Counted from the stretch's first letter, positions 10,013-17,594 are shown. The stretch is DNA of 64,000 nucleotides from Lysobacter_I brunescens (GCF_042677005.1 NZ_JBHTIF010000001.1:930001-994000); one strand, 5' to 3'. Notes: a model not told the origin generated them from the letters alone. Made by a program: numbers and translations.

Positions 10013-10354
10013 TCATTCCGTCGTCGATTCGTCGCGCAGAGCATGCGGCACCTGTGCGTCGCGATACAAGCGCAGGTATCCGAACATCTTCGGCCACGTC
10101 TCGCGCGGCTTGAAGACCAGCGCGACCTCGCGTCCATCCAGCGCGGACTCGGTCAGCACGAGATGATCCTCGACCTCACGCGCCCGTTCGAACTCCCGCG
10201 CGTCGACCTTGCACACGGCCTTGCGGAACGGCCCGTCCAGCCAGGCCGCGACCTCGGGCGTGTCGCGGAATTTCAGGTAGCCGGCCAGCGACGCATGCGC
10301 AGCCGCGACCATGGCAAGGCCCAGCGGCACATCGTCGCGGATCAGGATGTACAT
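10013..10354 (-). CDS. Pth2-like peptidyl-tRNA hydrolase
   Basis: A 113-residue protein resembling peptidyl-tRNA hydrolase 2, a fold mostly known from archaea and eukaryotes. The N-terminal pattern MYILIRDDVPLGLAMVAAAH aligns with the family's strand, R-N/D-D-L...G...VAAQ..HA block, including the conserved His20. Later blocks (AVCKVDAREFERA, then EVALVFKPR) fit the following strands. The Lys of the usual GKGK motif is replaced. Pth2 enzymes release peptides, or amino acids, from tRNA. The gene begins 27 bases after the CCA end of the nearest tRNA gene, with a GAGAGGAG ribosome site, so its message appears to be the 3' trailer of the tRNA transcript. The assignment is from sequence pattern only; activity is unproven. 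Confidence 0.75.
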   Translation of the reverse strand: MYILIRDDVPLGLAMVAAAHASLAGYLKFRDTPEVAAWLDGPFRKAVCKVDAREFERAREVEDHLVLTESALDGREVALVFKPRETWPKMFGYLRLYRDAQVPHALRDESTTE

Positions 10355-10384
10355 CTTCACCACACGTTCTCCTCTCGTTGCTGG

Positions 10385-10458
10385 TGCCCGGGGTGGGACT
10401 CGAACCCACACCCTCCGGTTTTTGAGACCGGCACGTCTACCGATTGCGTCACCCGGGC
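10385..10458 (-). tRNA. tRNA-Leu-like (CAA), short variable loop
   Basis: A 74-nt cloverleaf with CCA encoded next to it (10382-10384). The 7-bp acceptor is GCCCGGG/CCCGGGC, the discriminator is A73, and a 3-bp D stem encloses an 11-nt loop with GG. The anticodon stem is CCGGT/ACCGG with loop CTCAAAA, giving anticodon CAA (reads UUG). The T arm is GTGGG-TTCGAGT-CCCAC. The variable region is only 5 nt (AGGGT). Normal bacterial tRNA-Leu is type II with a long variable arm, so this is a leucine-anticodon tRNA in a type-I body with a Leu-like D arm. It is the third of three. Confidence 0.85.
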
Positions 10459-10519
10459 GAAGGGATGTCGTCAAGCATGCACGCCGTTGCGTCCACGGAC
10501 GCGGACGTCATGCGATTGG

Positions 10520-10593
10520 TGCCCGGAGCGGGACTCGAACCCGCAACCACCGGAATCTCGATCCGACGCGTCTGCCAATTGCGCCATCCGGGC
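10520..10593 (-). tRNA. tRNA-Leu-like (GAG), short variable loop, C33
   Basis: A 74-nt cloverleaf with adjacent encoded CCA (10517-10519). The acceptor is GCCCGGA/TCCGGGC, with A73 and a 3-bp GCG/CGC D stem. The anticodon stem is TCGGA/TCCGG with a T-G closing pair, and the loop is TCGAGAT. That gives anticodon GAG (reads CUC/CUU), but with C at position 33 where almost all elongator tRNAs have U. The variable loop is 5 nt (TGGTT). The T arm is GCGGG-TTCGAGT-CCCGC. It is the middle gene, about 60 bases from each neighbour. Confidence 0.8.
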
Positions 10594-10653
10594 TTTTTTT
10601 TCCGACGCGCGCGCACACGCAAGCGCTCGCATGCGCGACGTCGACAACACTGG

Positions 10654-10727
10654 TGCCCAGGGTGGGACTCGAACCCACAACCACCGGCTTCTGAGACCGG
10701 CACGTCTTCCAGTTGCGTCACCTGGGC
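10654..10727 (-). tRNA. tRNA-Leu-like (CAG), short variable loop
   Basis: A 74-nt cloverleaf with adjacent encoded CCA (10651-10653). The acceptor is GCCCAGG/CCTGGGC, with A73 and an ACG/CGT D stem. The anticodon stem is CCGGT/GCCGG with loop CTCAGAA, giving anticodon CAG (reads CUG). The 5-nt variable loop is TGGTT. It is first in the transcript, beginning only four bases after the T-run of the upstream hairpin, so its expression should depend on read-through of that hairpin. Confidence 0.85.
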
Positions 10728-10730
10728 GCG

Positions 10731-10769
10731 GAAAAAGAAAAACCCCCTGCGGCAGGGCCGAGGGGGTTT
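10731..10769 (-). terminator. Attenuator-type terminator between leader peptide and tRNA genes
   Basis: On the minus strand a 9-bp stem (AAACCCCCT / AGGGGGTTT) encloses an inner CGGC-CCT-GCCG stem. TTTTTCTTTTT runs through and beyond its 3' arm. It lies about 28 bases after the leader stop codon and directly before the first tRNA. A CGAGG just after the leader can pair with CCTCG in the 5' arm, which could form a weak antiterminator. A small GGCGA/TCGCC hairpin (10778-10790) lies between. Folding energies were not computed. Confidence 0.8.
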
Positions 10770-10797
10770 CGAAGACGGGCGAGCATCGCCTCGTTCT

Positions 10798-10869
10798 CTA
10801 CACGCACGCCACCGGTCCCGCGCGAAGCAGGGTCAGCAAGGTGGCTAGTCGAGTGCAGCGAATATTCAT
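10798..10869 (-). CDS. Leucine-rich leader peptide (putative attenuation leader)
   Basis: A 23-codon frame beginning MNIRCTRLATLLTLLRAG and ending TAG. Codons 8-15 read CTA GCC ACC TTG CTG ACC CTG CTT, i.e. five leucines in eight codons, using four different Leu codons. The ATG lies only eight bases after the -10 element, so the mRNA would be leaderless or nearly so. A terminator follows. This is the layout of an amino-acid attenuation leader such as leuL, but the genes behind it are tRNAs rather than biosynthetic enzymes. Slow decoding of Leu codons would be expected to favour read-through. Confidence 0.7.
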   Translation of the reverse strand: MNIRCTRLATLLTLLRAGPVACV

Positions 10870-10877
10870 GGCGACGG

Positions 10878-10906
10878 ATGCTAGAGAGCACTCATTCGCA
10901 TGTCAA
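10878..10906 (-). promoter_or_regulatory. Sigma70 promoter of the leader/tRNA/Pth2 operon
   Basis: On the minus strand TTGACA (10901-10906), a perfect -35, is separated by 17 bases from TAGCAT (10878-10883). It lies between the phosphatase stop codon (10963) and the leader ATG (10869). It is one of the best -35/-10 pairs seen in the window, consistent with a strong promoter gated by the downstream terminator. Confidence 0.8.
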
Positions 10907-10962
10907 GCTGTTTTTTCAGGCATTTTCGCGATGCATCGCATCACCCATTGCGATGCGACCCG

Positions 10963-11331
10963 TCACTCCTGATGCAACAGGGTCGGCACGACAAGCGTCA
11001 GAAGCTCCACCAGTTCCGGATCCATCTCGCGGTATTCATCCGGAATGTCGAGCACGTGGATGAGGAGAAGTTCGGCGAGGTCCGGGAACGCAGCGACGAT
11101 GCGATCGCGATGCTTGTGCTCCATCACCATCAGCACATCCGCCCAGCGCAGATCGTCTTCGCTGATCCTGCGGCGCGCGTTCGGACTCGTGCCCGCCGAT
11201 CGCGTCGACATCAGCGGATGCCGCCTGAAGATACGTTCCGCAGTCGGACTTCGCCACTGGTTGCGGCTGCAGACGAACAGGACGTTGATGCGCCCTGACC
11301 CACCATCCTGCGACGTCTTTCTGCCTGCCAT
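10963..11331 (-). CDS. Low-molecular-weight protein tyrosine phosphatase-like protein
   Basis: A 122-residue protein. The phosphate-binding loop VLFVCSRNQWRSPTAE (17-32) carries the C-x5-R-S pattern: Cys21 as nucleophile and Arg27. A general-acid Asp is plausible in VLDIPDEYR. The family includes tyrosine phosphatases and arsenate reductases; the short form here cannot be assigned further. The ATG at 11331 has a GGAAAGG ribosome site; a start at 11385 would add 18 unlike residues. It lies upstream of the tRNA operon promoter on the same strand, with no evident terminator between them. Confidence 0.8.
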   Translation of the reverse strand: MAGRKTSQDGGSGRINVLFVCSRNQWRSPTAERIFRRHPLMSTRSAGTSPNARRRISEDDLRWADVLMVMEHKHRDRIVAAFPDLAELLLIHVLDIPDEYREMDPELVELLTLVVPTLLHQE

Positions 11332-11400
11332 CACCTTTCCACCGGCCGCCGCATCGATGCATGCGCATCGCCGAGGGATGCGCATGCGGGTGTCGTTCGA

Positions 11401-11874
11401 TCAGTCACCACGATAGGCATCGAGGAACTTGCCGACGAAATTGCCTTCCTCGGAACCGTCGGGATGGGTGATCAACCAGTCGATCATGTCCGACTCCGGG
11501 AATCGATGTTCATCGCCGAAGCGATAGCCACGGACCGTATTGATATCGCTCCAGATCTTTCCACGGATTTCGCCCTCTTCGATGCTGCGGACCGCGATGA
11601 ACACCTGCTCGAAGGCGCCGGTGCCGTCACGGAGGCGGGTCGTGATGAAGAACGACTGTCCTTTCGGCAGACCCGCGATGAATTTCCGCCTGGCTTCCGG
11701 ATAGGTGCGCTTTGCTTCCGCGACGTGGGGCGCGATGGCTGCCTCGAAGGCGGCCAGCTGGTCCGCTTCCGCAGTGATCGGCCTGTCCTGCGGCGCATTC
11801 GGCGAAAGCTGCGGATCCTGCGCGCTGACGGACAGCGCAAGGAAGGTGAGAGCGACAAACGTCAGCAGCTTCAT
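11401..11874 (-). CDS. Secreted DUF2314-domain protein
   Basis: A 157-residue protein with a signal peptide (KLLTFVALTFLALSVSAQ). The domain fits DUF2314: AKRTYPEARRKFIAGLP, then FFITTRLRDGTGAFEQVFIAV, IRGKIWSDINTVRGYRFGD and a final MIDWLI. Function unknown; the fold may bind a ligand in the periplasm. It lies 66 bases downstream of the sensor kinase start-side neighbour region and 69 bases upstream of the phosphatase gene. Confidence 0.8.
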   Translation of the reverse strand: MKLLTFVALTFLALSVSAQDPQLSPNAPQDRPITAEADQLAAFEAAIAPHVAEAKRTYPEARRKFIAGLPKGQSFFITTRLRDGTGAFEQVFIAVRSIEEGEIRGKIWSDINTVRGYRFGDEHRFPESDMIDWLITHPDGSEEGNFVGKFLDAYRGD

Positions 11875-11943
11875 GGAGACTCCGGTGGCGGCATGCATGG
11901 GGTGAAGTCTGGAGTTCGCCCAACGCAACGTCAACGTCGTCGC

Positions 11944-14900
11944 TCAGCCACGCGAGCCGAGCCACGCCCGCAGCGATGCGGGCTTGATCGGCTTGGTCAG
12001 TACGACGCAGCCGTAGTCGCGGGCGGCATGCTTGAGGGCGTCGCTGCCGTCACCGGTAAGCAGGGCGGCAGGAAGGTCGCGTTTCGCGCGGCGGCGCAGT
12101 TCGGCGATGACGCCGAGGCCATCCAGTCTGTCGTGCAGGTGGTAGTCGACGAGCAGCACGTCGGGCGCATCGTCGAGACGGGCGATGGCGTCGTCGACGG
12201 TGGTCGCGGTGAGCGGGATCGCACGCCAGCGACCGAGCAATGCGCGCATGCCGTCGAGGATCTCGGGATCGTTGTCGACGCAGAGCACGCGCAGATCGGC
12301 GAGATCGTCTGCGGCGAAAGTCGTGACAGGCGGAAGCGCTGCTGACGACCCGGTGCCTGCGGCGACACGCTCTGCGCGCGGCACGCGGATCGAGAACAGG
12401 CTGCCGCGACCGACGCGCGAATGCACGCGCAGCGGATGGCCGAGGATGCGCGCGATGCGCTGGCAGATCGACAGGCCGAGGCCCAGCCCGCGCTCGCCGC
12501 CGACACCAGGCTGGTCGAAGCGACGGAACTCCTCGAAGATCTGCGTGAGGTGATGTTGTGGAATGCCGGGTCCGGTGTCCCAGACCTGAAGCTCGATATC
12601 CTCGCCGCGTTCGCGCAACGCGAGCAGCACGCCGCCTTCGCGGGTATAGCGCAATGCATTGGCGAGGAAGTTCTGCAGCGCGCGACGCAGCAGGCGGCGG
12701 TCGCTGCGCACGATCGCGTCGCCGCGCGCATGCACGCGCAGCGCGAGCTTGCGGCCTTCGGCGCTGGGCGCGTACTGCGCGGCGAGTTCGCGCAGCAGTT
12801 CGCCGGCGTCGAAGCGGCTGTATTCGGGCTGCAGCGCGCCGGCGTCGAGGCGCGACACGTCGAGCAGGCCATCGAGCAGGTCTTCGGCGGCGCGCAGCGC
12901 GGTGTCGACACGCTCGGCCAGGCGCGTGCGCTCGTCGGCATCCGTCGTCTCGCGCAGCGCGGAGGCGAACAGGCGCGCGGCGTTGAGCGGCTGCAGCACG
13001 TCGTGGCTCACGGCAGCGAGGAAGCGGGTTTTCGACTGCTGCGCGGCTTCGGCTTCCCGCGTGCGCAGTTCGACACGCTGTTCGAGGGTTTCGTTGATCT
13101 CGCGCAGCTGCTGCTCGGCGCGCTTGTAGTCGGTGATGTCGCTGAAGCTGGTCACGTAGCCGCCGCCGGGCAGCGGCTGGCCGCGCATCTCGATCACCTG
13201 CCCGTTCGGGCGCATGCGCTGGAACACGTAGGGATGGCCCGCGCGCAGGTGCGCGAGGCGGCGCGCCACCTGCTCCTCCACGGACTGCGCATTCGGTCCA
13301 TCTTCGCTGGTTTCCGCATGCTCGGCGCTGTAGCGGATCAGATCGGCGATCGGCCGGCCGACGTAGAGCATGCCGTCGGGATAGCCGAGCATCTCCTGGT
13401 AGCGGCCGTTCCAGGCGATCAGGCGCAGGTCGGGATCGACCACGCTCACGCCCTGGCTGATGTTCTCCAGCGTGGTCGACAGCACCTGGCGGTTGAAGCG
13501 CAGTTCCTGGCTGGCTTCGTCGAGCAGCGACACCACTTCGCCCAGCTCCATGCCCGAGCCACGCAGCGCGCTGGTCAGGGTGAGCCGCGCCGAGGCCGCG
13601 CCGATCGCCGAGGCGAGCAGGCGTTCGGTGAACTGCACCAGTGCGCGATCGGCGAGCTGCTGCGGCTGGAGTTCGCGACGTTCGGTGGATTCGGCGAACT
13701 CGGCGAAGGCGCGGCGCGCATGACGTTCGCCGACGATGCGCTCGGCCAGCGCGAGCAGTTCGCCGCTGCGCACCGTGCCGGCCCAGCCGCCGGGCGCCAG
13801 CGGCGAACGCTGCGCGTAGGGGTCGAGATAGCTTGCGGCCAGCAGCTGTTCCTGCAGGCGCGGACGCCAGCGTGCGGACACGAAGAACAGCGCGCCGATG
13901 TTGAACAGCAGCGACCAGAACACGCCGTGCGTGAGCGGGTCCCAGCCGCTGAGGCCGAACAACTGCTGCGGGCGCAGCCAGCCGATGCCGAACGGACCAT
14001 GCGCAATCCAGTCCGCGCCATGGCCGCTGCCCTGCGCCAGTGCAGGCAGCAGCAGCGTGTACGCCCACAGCAGCGCGCCGAGCACCAGACCGGTGAACGC
14101 ACCGGAGCGGCTCGCACCGCGCCAGTACAGGCCACCGAGCAGGGCAGGCGCGAACTGCGCGACCGCGGCGAACGCGAGCAGACCGTGCTGCGCCAGGCTG
14201 TCGCTGCCTTCGGCGGCGCGATGGTAGGCATAGGCCATCAGCGCGAGCGCGAGGATGGTGGCGCGACGCACCCACAGCACGAGGCGATCGATGCCGCCGC
14301 GATCCTTCAGCACGTGGCCGGCGAGCGCGCCGTTGCGCAGCAGGAGGGGCATGATCAGGTCGTTGCCGACCATCGTGGCCAACGCGACGCTGGCCACGAT
14401 CACCATGCCGGTCGCGGCGGAGAATCCGCCGATGTAGGCCATCAGCGCGAGGGCATCCTGGTCCAGCGCCAGCGGCAATGCGAGGACGTAGGTGTCCGGC
14501 GATGCGCCGCCGGCACCGAGCACCGATTGACCGGCGATGGTGATCGGCACCACGAACGCACTGAACAGCACGAGGTAGCCACCGAACAGCCAGCGGGCCT
14601 GGCGTATGTCGGCGGCGTCCTGGCATTCGACCACCGCCACGTGGAACTGGCGCGGCAGGCAGACGATGGCGGCGAAGGCGATCAGCGTCTGCGCGAGCAT
14701 GCCCTTCGGCAGGCCCGGCGCGGTGACCACGCGCGCGGCGTCGATCATGCGATCGCCCAGGCCACCGACACCGGGCAGGTGCAGCAGTGCGAACACGCCG
14801 ATCGCGATGAAGGCGACCAGCTTGACCAGCGATTCCAGCGCGACGGCCATGACCATGCCGCGATGGTGCTCGGTGGCGTCGATCTGCCGCGTGCCGAACA

Positions 14901-15447
14901 GGATCGCGAACGCGGAGAGCAGCAGCGCGACGTACAGCGCGGGATCGCCGATCAGCTGCTGGTCGCTGCCCGGCGCCAGCACTTCGACGCTCATCGCGAC
15001 CGCCTTGAACTGCAACGCCACGTACGGCACGGCGGCGATCAGCGCGACGAAGGCGACCAGCGCGGCGAGACCCGGTGCGCGGCCATAGCGCGAGGACAGG
15101 AAATCCGCGATCGAGACGATGCGCTGCTCGCCCGAGATCAGCACCAGTCGTTCGAGGATGCGCCACGCGAACAACAGCAGCAGCAGCGGGCCGAGGTAGA
15201 TGGGCAGGAAACCCAGGCCGGTGCGCGCGGCGGTGCCGACGGCGCCGTAGAAGGTCCACGACGAGCAGTAGACCGCGAGCGCCAGCGAATAGATCAGCGG
15301 GCGCAGCCAGCGCCAGCGCGGGATCGCGCCGCGCAGGTCGCCGGCGTAGGCGACGGCGAACAGCACGCCGACATAGCCCAGCGACACCAGCAGCAGGATC
15401 CAGCCTGGAATCACGCGCGCCCCGTCATCGCCCGGCAACTCGGGCAT
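11944..15447 (-). CDS. CrbS/MxtR-like hybrid histidine kinase with sodium/solute symporter domain
   Basis: A 1167-residue hybrid sensor. The N-terminal half (about 12-500) is an SSSF/SLC5-type symporter with some thirteen helices. A linker, a PAS domain (about 665-775, TLENISQGVSVVDPDLRLIAWN) and a coiled coil follow. HisKA is of the NahK class (FLAAVSHDVLQPLNAARLF, His815). HATPase has Asn930 and the DTGPGIP and GLGLGLSI boxes. The C-terminal receiver has Asp1101 in LLVDYHLHD. CrbS (Vibrio) and MxtR (Pseudomonas) have this architecture and, with CrbR/ErdR, switch on acs. The likely partner regulator lies at 9148-9813 beside acs. Start chosen at 15447, 11 residues before the first helix. Confidence 0.88.
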   Translation of the reverse strand: MPELPGDDGARVIPGWILLLVSLGYVGVLFAVAYAGDLRGAIPRWRWLRPLIYSLALAVYCSSWTFYGAVGTAARTGLGFLPIYLGPLLLLLFAWRILERLVLISGEQRIVSIADFLSSRYGRAPGLAALVAFVALIAAVPYVALQFKAVAMSVEVLAPGSDQQLIGDPALYVALLLSAFAILFGTRQIDATEHHRGMVMAVALESLVKLVAFIAIGVFALLHLPGVGGLGDRMIDAARVVTAPGLPKGMLAQTLIAFAAIVCLPRQFHVAVVECQDAADIRQARWLFGGYLVLFSAFVVPITIAGQSVLGAGGASPDTYVLALPLALDQDALALMAYIGGFSAATGMVIVASVALATMVGNDLIMPLLLRNGALAGHVLKDRGGIDRLVLWVRRATILALALMAYAYHRAAEGSDSLAQHGLLAFAAVAQFAPALLGGLYWRGASRSGAFTGLVLGALLWAYTLLLPALAQGSGHGADWIAHGPFGIGWLRPQQLFGLSGWDPLTHGVFWSLLFNIGALFFVSARWRPRLQEQLLAASYLDPYAQRSPLAPGGWAGTVRSGELLALAERIVGERHARRAFAEFAESTERRELQPQQLADRALVQFTERLLASAIGAASARLTLTSALRGSGMELGEVVSLLDEASQELRFNRQVLSTTLENISQGVSVVDPDLRLIAWNGRYQEMLGYPDGMLYVGRPIADLIRYSAEHAETSEDGPNAQSVEEQVARRLAHLRAGHPYVFQRMRPNGQVIEMRGQPLPGGGYVTSFSDITDYKRAEQQLREINETLEQRVELRTREAEAAQQSKTRFLAAVSHDVLQPLNAARLFASALRETTDADERTRLAERVDTALRAAEDLLDGLLDVSRLDAGALQPEYSRFDAGELLRELAAQYAPSAEGRKLALRVHARGDAIVRSDRRLLRRALQNFLANALRYTREGGVLLALRERGEDIELQVWDTGPGIPQHHLTQIFEEFRRFDQPGVGGERGLGLGLSICQRIARILGHPLRVHSRVGRGSLFSIRVPRAERVAAGTGSSAALPPVTTFAADDLADLRVLCVDNDPEILDGMRALLGRWRAIPLTATTVDDAIARLDDAPDVLLVDYHLHDRLDGLGVIAELRRRAKRDLPAALLTGDGSDALKHAARDYGCVVLTKPIKPASLRAWLGSRG

Positions 15448-15710
15448 CGAAATCCGAGTGTAAGCGCTCGGCCCCCGCGTGGTCCGCTGGTGTTCGACCA
15501 AAGTCGACGAGACATGGCGCAGTGCAGCATGGCGCCCCTGCGTCCATGCGCGCACGCACGTTGTGATGCCCGGCAAATCCCTGCCCTGCCCGGCGTGTGT
15601 AGGCTTGCGGGCGGCCGCTCGGCCATTCCGCGTCCGCAGCCCCATCGGCGAACCCCCGCGCGCCCACGGACGCTTTCGCGTTGTTCCGACAATACAAAAA
15701 GGACCGTCAG

Positions 15711-17561
15711 ATGAAACGCCACACCTCCGCCGCACGACGCGGCGCGCACGCCCTGTTCGCCATCGCCGCCATGACCTGCGCGCTGCCGCTGGTCGCGCAG
15801 GCCGCACCACCCGCTCCCTCCGCCAAGCCCGCGCCGCTGCGCGTGGCCGAACAGCGCAAGGCTGACCTGCGCATCGGCGCGACCGCCATCGGTCGCACCT
15901 ATGCCGTGCGGACCACCGATGCGACCTTCGTGAAGCTGCACTTCGATCATTTCTCGCTGCCCGACGGCGTGACGCTGGAAGTGTTCAACCCCGCGCGCAC
16001 CGAGGTCTATCGCTACAGCAACCAGGGCCTGGATGGCCACACCGTCGACCGCGAGATGGGTCAGAACGGCCGCACCAGCTTCTCGGCGATGTCGATCCAC
16101 GGTCCGGTCGCGCTGGTGCGCCTGGTCGGCACGCCCACCGGCGCCTGGAAGAGCAGCGATGGCGTGCGCGTCAGCCGCTATCTCCAGGGCTATTCCGAGC
16201 GCAAGCTGCGCGAGCTGCAGATCGACGGCCTGCTCGACGGCTCGCTCGGCACGCGTTCGATCATCGGCACCGACGACAAGCGTGCGGCGGCCTGCTATTC
16301 GTCCAGCGATCCGGCCGCCTTCGATCGTTCGCGCCCGGTCGCGCGCCTGGTGATGAGCGGTGGCGGCCTGTGCACCACCTGGCGCGTCGGCGCCGACAAC
16401 CGCATGTTCACCAACAACCACTGCACCGCCACCGCCAGCGGCGTCGCGGCCTCGGAAGTCTGGTTCAACTACCAGCTCAGCACCTGCGGCGGCACCTCGG
16501 CCACGCCGACCAAGGTCGCCGGCGACCAGATGCTCGCCACCAACACCACGCTGGACTACACGCTGTACACGGTGAAGAACTTCAGCACGATCGCCAGCTT
16601 CGGCTACCTCGGCCTGGAAACGCGCGCGGCCACGCTGAACGAGGAGATCATGATCGCCGGCCATCCGGGCGGTCGGCAGAAGGAACTGAGTGTGGTCAGC
16701 GACCGCGACGGCGGCGGTCGCTGCCGGGTCAACAGCGCCAGCACCAGCGGCAACGGCACCAACACCGACATCGGCTACTACTGCGACACCGAAGGCGGCA
16801 GCTCCGGTTCGCCGGTGATCGCGCGCGCCAGCCACAAGGCGATCGCGCTGCACCACCTGGGCGGCAGCATGAACAAGGGCGCGAAGATGTCCCTGATCTG
16901 GCCGCAGGTCTCGACCCACTTCGGCGGCGTGGTGCCCGACGGCGACAACGGCACGACACCGACCACCTACAGCATCTCGGGCACCATCACCACGAGCGCA
17001 GGCACGGGCATCGCGGGCGTCACCGTCAGCAGCGGCAGCGCGAGCGCCACGACCAGCAGCAGCGGCGCCTACACGCTGAGCGGCCTGTCGAACGGTACGT
17101 ACACGCTGACCCCGTCGCTGAGTGGTTACACCTTCTCGCCGACCAGCCGCAGCGTCACCGTGAGCAGCGCGAATGTCACCGGCCAGAACTTCACCGGCAC
17201 CGGTTCGGGCAGCGGCGGCGTGCAGACCTACAGCAACGGCACCGACTACACGATCAACGACAATGCCACGGTCAGCAGCCCAATCGCGGTGAGCGGTCGT
17301 ACGGGCAATGGCCAGGCCAGCACGCCGGTCGCGGTGAACATCATCCACACCTATCGCGGTGACCTGGTGGTCGACCTCGTGGCGCCGGATGGTTCGGTGT
17401 ACAACCTGCTGAACCGTTCGGGCGGCAGCGCGGACAACGTCAACCAGACGTTCAACGTGAACCTCTCGGGCGAAGCGCTGAACGGCACGTGGAACCTCCG
17501 CGTCCGCGACGCTGCGACGGCCGACACCGGTCGCATCGACAGCTGGAGCATCACGTTCTGA
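15711..17561 (+). CDS. Secreted trypsin-like serine protease with carboxypeptidase-regulatory and P domains
   Basis: A 616-residue exported protein with a twin-basic signal peptide (KRHTSAARRG..., cleavage after AQA). A propeptide-like region follows. A PA-clan protease domain spans about 200-405: His237 in MFTNNHC, Asp282 in LDYTLY, Ser365 in GGSSGSPV. A carboxypeptidase-regulatory-like repeat lies at about 420-500 (SISGTITTSAGTGIAGVTV) and a C-terminal proprotein-convertase P domain at about 510-616, ending GRIDSWSITF. The catalytic part resembles lysyl and related endopeptidases of Lysobacter. The extra domains probably aid secretion or substrate attachment. A strong hairpin follows the stop. 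Confidence 0.88.
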   Translation: MKRHTSAARRGAHALFAIAAMTCALPLVAQAAPPAPSAKPAPLRVAEQRKADLRIGATAIGRTYAVRTTDATFVKLHFDHFSLPDGVTLEVFNPARTEVYRYSNQGLDGHTVDREMGQNGRTSFSAMSIHGPVALVRLVGTPTGAWKSSDGVRVSRYLQGYSERKLRELQIDGLLDGSLGTRSIIGTDDKRAAACYSSSDPAAFDRSRPVARLVMSGGGLCTTWRVGADNRMFTNNHCTATASGVAASEVWFNYQLSTCGGTSATPTKVAGDQMLATNTTLDYTLYTVKNFSTIASFGYLGLETRAATLNEEIMIAGHPGGRQKELSVVSDRDGGGRCRVNSASTSGNGTNTDIGYYCDTEGGSSGSPVIARASHKAIALHHLGGSMNKGAKMSLIWPQVSTHFGGVVPDGDNGTTPTTYSISGTITTSAGTGIAGVTVSSGSASATTSSSGAYTLSGLSNGTYTLTPSLSGYTFSPTSRSVTVSSANVTGQNFTGTGSGSGGVQTYSNGTDYTINDNATVSSPIAVSGRTGNGQASTPVAVNIIHTYRGDLVVDLVAPDGSVYNLLNRSGGSADNVNQTFNVNLSGEALNGTWNLRVRDAATADTGRIDSWSITF

Positions 17562-17564
17562 TCG

Positions 17565-17594
17565 ACGATGGGCCGCTGAACGCCGGCCCATCGT
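17565..17594 (+). terminator. Hairpin terminator after the protease gene
   Basis: A 10-bp stem ACGATGGGCC / GGCCCATCGT begins three bases after the protease stop. A T-rich tail is lacking, so efficiency is uncertain. Confidence 0.6.

Noticed and set aside
10594..10601. Eight T residues beside the middle tRNA as a terminator
   Set aside because: On the transcribed (minus) strand this is an A-run just before the tRNA, and no stem precedes it.
10731..10906. Classic leu biosynthesis leader (leuL)
   Set aside because: The leader and terminator resemble leuL, but no leuABCD or ilv gene follows; the next genes are tRNAs and a Pth2-like gene.
12421..15714. A 1097-codon open frame on the plus strand
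   Set aside because: It is antisense to the symporter-kinase gene, whose domains are unmistakable. Long antisense frames arise from GC-rich codon bias; the predicted product is a Gln/Arg/His-rich string with no domain.
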